Positions 25,265-28,191 of a DNA stretch of 28,191 nucleotides are shown here, piece after piece. The stretch is from UBA509 sp038729325. GTDB taxonomy: Archaea > Thermoplasmatota > Thermoplasmata > Thermoplasmatales > Thermoplasmataceae. The notes under the pieces were generated by a model, which saw only the letters and a list, made by a program, of their open reading frames with translations, ran no database searches and had not been told where the DNA came from. The position numbers and the translations under genes are program-made. The stretch covers positions 1-28,191 of the forward strand of contig JAVYSG010000010.1 of NCBI GenBank assembly GCA_038729325.1, written 5' to 3'. Positions within the stretch are counted from its first letter, which is position 1; each line of letters begins with the position of its first letter.

Positions 25265-26710
25265 TCAAACTGGATTCGGCTTGAACCTCTCCTTTGCATC
25301 CTCTATCATTGCTGTTACAGTTTTCTTGAAGGGAGCGAACTCTTCAGGTGTCTTCGGATATGCATCATAGAGGCTGTTGAACTCCTTCATTTTACCCACC
25401 ACGTATACAAGGTTTGAGAAAGCCCTGACGTTGGTGGCTCCCTTGAGCACCATCCTGAACTTTGAGGCGAGACTCAGTTCGGGGATAAGACCGAGTGTTA
25501 TGTCGGAAGCTTCCTTGGTTGTGAGAAATGTTTTCATTCCATAGTTCAGGACATCGTTGTTCAGTGATTGCAGGTAGATCCTGAAAACCTCCATGCCGGC
25601 TGTTCTTTTGCCGTAGGCCTGGTTATAGTCAATGTTGTATTTCCACAGACCCTTCACGGACGTGTCGTTTTCCTCAACGGCCCGAACAGCATTTTCCCCG
25701 GCAAGTATTCCTGATATGAGGGCTGGTCCGATTCCGCCCGCGCTGATGGGGTTAGGCATCACCATGCTGTCGCCTGCGCCCATGTACCCGTCATATACGA
25801 GGCTCTCCATCTGCCTCCTGACCGAGACCGACCATATTCCCTTTCCGTTGTTGTTCTTGTTGAAGATTTTCAGATTCTTGAGGGTTGGATTCCATTTCAC
25901 GTAATTGTCTATCAGCGTCTGCAGGTTGTCTGATCTCTTCATCTTGGCGTTCCTGATATCGAGGCTCCTTTTCTGAACGCCCAGTCCAATGTTTATCCTG
26001 TTGCCGCTCTTAGGGAATACCCAGCCATATCCGCCCGGCGCAATCTCGTTGTTCAGGTGAATAAGTGCGTTGTCAGGATCATAATACTTAAGATCGGCAT
26101 GATCAAGATCAAATTCGTAGATGTACCTGCCTGTGGATTCAATATCGTCTATGTCAACTGTCCTCTCAATGTATGGATTCTCAGGCAGGTTCCTTCTGAG
26201 CACCGTGGAGACTCCCAGGGCGTCTATGACAACTTTTGCCCTGAACTCTCTGTTTTCCTTGTTCCTGTCCCTTCCATAAACCCCCACAACCTTCTTTCCA
26301 TCAAGAACCGGGCCCGCTATGTCGAATTGGCTTATGTATTCTACATCAGTTTTCCTTGCAATCTGCAGGAGCTTCGACTCAAACTCCGGCCTGTCAAGAG
26401 TAAATCCAACTCCCTCGAACATGAACCTGGTTTTGAGGTCGGGTGAAATTGCATACACGCCGTCGACCCTCCTGTCAAGTTCAGGGAAACCAAAGGAAAC
26501 CCCCAGTTTTTTGGTCACAAAATCTATGTGAGAACCTGCCACCGCATCACCACACGTCCAGCCCCACACTGTTTTCTTTCCAGCTTCCTCTTCTCTGTTC
26601 CTGTCAAGCATCAGGACTCTCTTGCCAGCCCTGGCAGCAACCGTGGCCGCCAGCATGCCAGAAAGGCCAGCCCCTGCAACTATTATATCATAATTGTCAA
26701 CGCTGTTCAT
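25265..26710 (-). CDS. Geranylgeranyl reductase family flavoprotein
   Basis: GGR family enzymes use FAD to saturate the isoprenoid chains of archaeal membrane lipids. The 481 residues have GAGLSG (13-18) for FAD, WTCGDAV with the conserved CGD (53-55), IDALG (162-166), GGYGWVFPK (226-234) and the second FAD motif GAGDSMVMPNPISAGGIG (311-328), with Asp314 intact. It is longer than the roughly 400-residue single-domain GGRs, with an extra C-terminal helical part from about 400. The ATG 26710 is 25-30 nt after a TATA-like element (CCATATACT), so it is probably leaderless. It is divergent from a second, more degenerate family member. Whether it acts on lipids, quinones or another isoprenoid is inferred, not shown. 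Confidence 0.88.
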   Translation of the reverse strand: MNSVDNYDIIVAGAGLSGMLAATVAARAGKRVLMLDRNREEEAGKKTVWGWTCGDAVAGSHIDFVTKKLGVSFGFPELDRRVDGVYAISPDLKTRFMFEGVGFTLDRPEFESKLLQIARKTDVEYISQFDIAGPVLDGKKVVGVYGRDRNKENREFRAKVVIDALGVSTVLRRNLPENPYIERTVDIDDIESTGRYIYEFDLDHADLKYYDPDNALIHLNNEIAPGGYGWVFPKSGNRINIGLGVQKRSLDIRNAKMKRSDNLQTLIDNYVKWNPTLKNLKIFNKNNNGKGIWSVSVRRQMESLVYDGYMGAGDSMVMPNPISAGGIGPALISGILAGENAVRAVEENDTSVKGLWKYNIDYNQAYGKRTAGMEVFRIYLQSLNNDVLNYGMKTFLTTKEASDITLGLIPELSLASKFRMVLKGATNVRAFSNLVYVVGKMKEFNSLYDAYPKTPEEFAPFKKTVTAMIEDAKERFKPNPV

Positions 26711-26730
26711 GAAAATCGACTACTGCCTGA

Positions 26731-26762
26731 GTATATGGCACGATATTTAAAATTTATTTAAT
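26731..26762. promoter_or_regulatory. Divergent AT-rich promoter between two GGR-family genes
   Basis: The 61-nt gap holds TATA-like elements for both directions: CCATATACT on the minus strand (about 26731-26739) for the reductase at 26710, and TTTAAAATTT on the plus strand (about 26746-26755) for the gene at 26772. The two flavoproteins may therefore be controlled together. Confidence 0.4.
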
Positions 26763-26771
26763 CCTGCCGGA

Positions 26772-27944
26772 GTGACAAGTGCGCATGAAAAACAAAATGA
26801 GACAGAATGCGTTGGACTGACATTGCCAGACTGCATCATAATCGGCGGTGGCCCATCCGGGTCAGTAGTATCAAGGATTCTCCAAAAGCGTGGTATCAGC
26901 ACAGCGATCATTGACATGAGGATGGAAATCGGTGCTCCCATGACCTGCGACGATCTGATCAACATCAGCGATATAAGAAATGCCGGGGCAAATCCTGAAG
27001 AAATGAGGATAGAGAAGCTGGAATCTGTTGAAATCCGCTGTGGTTCGGCCAGCCTGACACTTGAAGCATCGGGAAAAGAAGGTGATGCATTCAATGCTGC
27101 TCTTGAGACAGACCGGCTTAAGAAGGAACTCACTGCACTTGCTGCACTTGAAGGTTCGGATGTCAGCATCAGGTCCAGGGCTGAAAACTTTTCATTCAAC
27201 AGCAATAATGAATTCGAGGTTACTGTCAGGACTGGTTCACGGCGCGAACTTCTTAAATCAGGTTTCCTGGTTCTCGCCGGTGGATCTTGGGGAAATGCAC
27301 CTGCTTTTGCCGGAGGACAGAGCGGACCCGGGCTCATCAGGAGCAATTTCAGCTACCACAGATCAGCGTCCCCTCCCGGGGTCATGAGAAAAGCAACAGT
27401 TTCATTTTCTGGCATTGATCATGGAATATCCATAGAAAACCCAGTTCCGGGTGGATTTCATGATTCATTATTAATGATGTACGGCATGTCTGAAAATCCT
27501 TCTGCTGGGATCCCGGCGCTACCCGGGTGTGTTGCATCAGGTGAGAGAATCCTGGATCTGCCAGTGTCTCCTGTGCCTGAATACGGTGGAGCCATTGTTG
27601 TAGGACTTCAGTCTGGCCTGTGGAATCCGATCTTCCCTTCTGCATTTCGCCAGTCAATAGCAACGGCGAGGCTTGCGGCAGAATGTATAACAGGAGAATT
27701 CGACGGAAAAATTGAAAACGCCGTGCAGACTTACACTGAAAGATTCCACGCGGAACTTCTCCCAACGGTCAGGGATGAGTTTCTTCTATACAGGGAACTC
27801 CTGAAATCACAGCCTGATGGGATTGAAAAATTTTTGCTCAGGCTTTCCCGGGAGAAATTTTCAGAAATATCTCTGGCAGAAATTGAGAGGCAGATGCACA
27901 TGGATATTGGCAGACTTATCGATATCCTTAATGGCGATTACTGA
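26772..27944 (+). CDS. Degenerate geranylgeranyl reductase-like FAD protein
   Basis: The N-terminal Rossmann motif CIIIGGGPSGS (21-31) and the overall order place this 390-residue protein in the GGR/FAD-dependent oxidoreductase family. It departs at key places. The CGD motif is replaced by TCDD (58-61), and the second FAD motif, normally VGDAAGxxNP, reads VGLQSGLWNP (277-286), losing the Asp that holds FAD ribityl/pyrophosphate. The middle LVLAGGSWGNAP (167-178) stands where VxADG is usual. It may be a non-enzymatic or altered-function paralogue of its divergent neighbour. The start GTG 26772 is uncertain; TTG 26823, giving a product that begins PDCIIIGGG, is an alternative. Its stop overlaps that of the converging SRP54 gene by 7 nt. 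Confidence 0.72.
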   Translation: MTSAHEKQNETECVGLTLPDCIIIGGGPSGSVVSRILQKRGISTAIIDMRMEIGAPMTCDDLINISDIRNAGANPEEMRIEKLESVEIRCGSASLTLEASGKEGDAFNAALETDRLKKELTALAALEGSDVSIRSRAENFSFNSNNEFEVTVRTGSRRELLKSGFLVLAGGSWGNAPAFAGGQSGPGLIRSNFSYHRSASPPGVMRKATVSFSGIDHGISIENPVPGGFHDSLLMMYGMSENPSAGIPALPGCVASGERILDLPVSPVPEYGGAIVVGLQSGLWNPIFPSAFRQSIATARLAAECITGEFDGKIENAVQTYTERFHAELLPTVRDEFLLYRELLKSQPDGIEKFLLRLSREKFSEISLAEIERQMHMDIGRLIDILNGDY

Positions 27945-28191
27945 AGGCCCTCCAGATTCTCCAGACCGAAATTCCCCGCCTTTATCTGGTTTCTCATCAA
28001 TTTCTTGAAGCCGCGGTTTCCCTTCATTGCCTTGAGGTTATTCTTCATTGCCTTGAACTCCCGCAGCAAATTCCTCACATCGGTCTCCTCGCGGCCGGAA
28101 CCTTTTGCAATCCTCATGATACGTTTGGCATTTATCTCATCGGGATGCTCCAGTTCATAGAATGTCATGGAATCCATGATGACACGGTAGT
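27938..28191 (-). CDS. srp54: Signal recognition particle protein SRP54, C-terminal part (runs off window)
   Basis: SRP54 binds signal sequences and 7S RNA to deliver ribosomes to the membrane. Only the last 84 or so codons are in the window, and the frame is open to the right edge. They belong to the Met-rich M domain: YRVIMDSMTFYELEHPDEIN, then the RNA-binding motif KRIMRIAKGSG, and a Met/Lys-rich end (MKNNLKAMKGNRGFKKLM). The stop codon TAA (27938-27940 on the plus strand) lies inside the end of the converging flavoprotein gene, an overlap of 7 nt. The GTPase domain must lie beyond 28191. Confidence 0.93.
   Translation of the reverse strand, partial: YRVIMDSMTFYELEHPDEINAKRIMRIAKGSGREETDVRNLLREFKAMKNNLKAMKGNRGFKKLMRNQIKAGNFGLENLEGLQ

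Noticed and set aside
1..28191. CRISPR array, insertion sequence or prophage
   Set aside because: I saw no regularly spaced repeats, transposase, integrase or terminal inverted repeats on either strand.

Overview
The window reads as a chromosomal segment of a Thermoplasmatales-type euryarchaeon (relatives: Thermoplasma, Ferroplasma and uncultured acid-mine 'plasmas'). This rests on the gene set (complete nurA-herA-mre11-rad50 locus, archaeal SRP54, archaeal SepF, a GH15 glucoamylase of archaeal type, two geranylgeranyl-reductase-like flavoproteins), on a Val tRNA without encoded CCA, and on promoter style: most genes have a TATA-like element 22-30 nt before the start codon and so look leaderless. 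Base composition by eye is in the mid to upper 40s % GC, with AT-rich intergenic gaps. Species cannot be named from the sequence alone.

Layout. 1-650: a possible relic of a PIN-like gene at the left edge, tRNA-Val(CAC) on the minus strand, then a GC-rich block (about 478-645) with several inverted repeats that looks like a structured RNA or a long 5' leader. 651-1736: intramembrane M50 (site-2) protease, one of the few genes here with a clear Shine-Dalgarno site. 1785-8169: DNA end-resection operon nurA-herA-mre11-rad50, tightly packed or overlapping. 8286-10011: family 2 glycosyltransferase, DUF998-type membrane protein and cell-division protein SepF. 10018-11394 (minus): MFS transporter. 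11785-14190: glucoamylase. 14197-14781 (minus): an unrecognised aromatic-rich protein. 14891-16075: PLP enzyme of the glycine C-acetyltransferase/AONS group. 16084-16428 (minus): DsrE-like protein, divergent from sfsA (16486-17196). 17731-19905 (minus): catalase-peroxidase KatG with palindromes at its promoter. 20382-25262: carA-carB-nth, a probable operon. 25265-26710 (minus) and 26772-27944 (plus): two divergent geranylgeranyl-reductase-family flavoproteins. 27938-28191 (minus): the 3' end of SRP54, running off the window.

How the genes work together. NurA-HerA-Mre11-Rad50 form the archaeal machine that resects double-strand breaks for homologous recombination, and Nth adds base-excision repair of oxidised pyrimidines. 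KatG and possibly the DsrE-like protein point to oxidative or sulfur chemistry, as expected for an aerobic acidophile. CarAB makes carbamoyl phosphate for pyrimidine and arginine synthesis. The two GGR-type proteins would act on isoprenoid saturation of membrane lipids, although the second lacks key residues. No CRISPR array, insertion sequence, prophage or large gene cluster of obviously new type is visible. The least explained items are the structured leader before the M50 protease, the 194-residue orphan at 14197-14781, the degenerate GGR paralogue, and the KatG regulatory palindromes.
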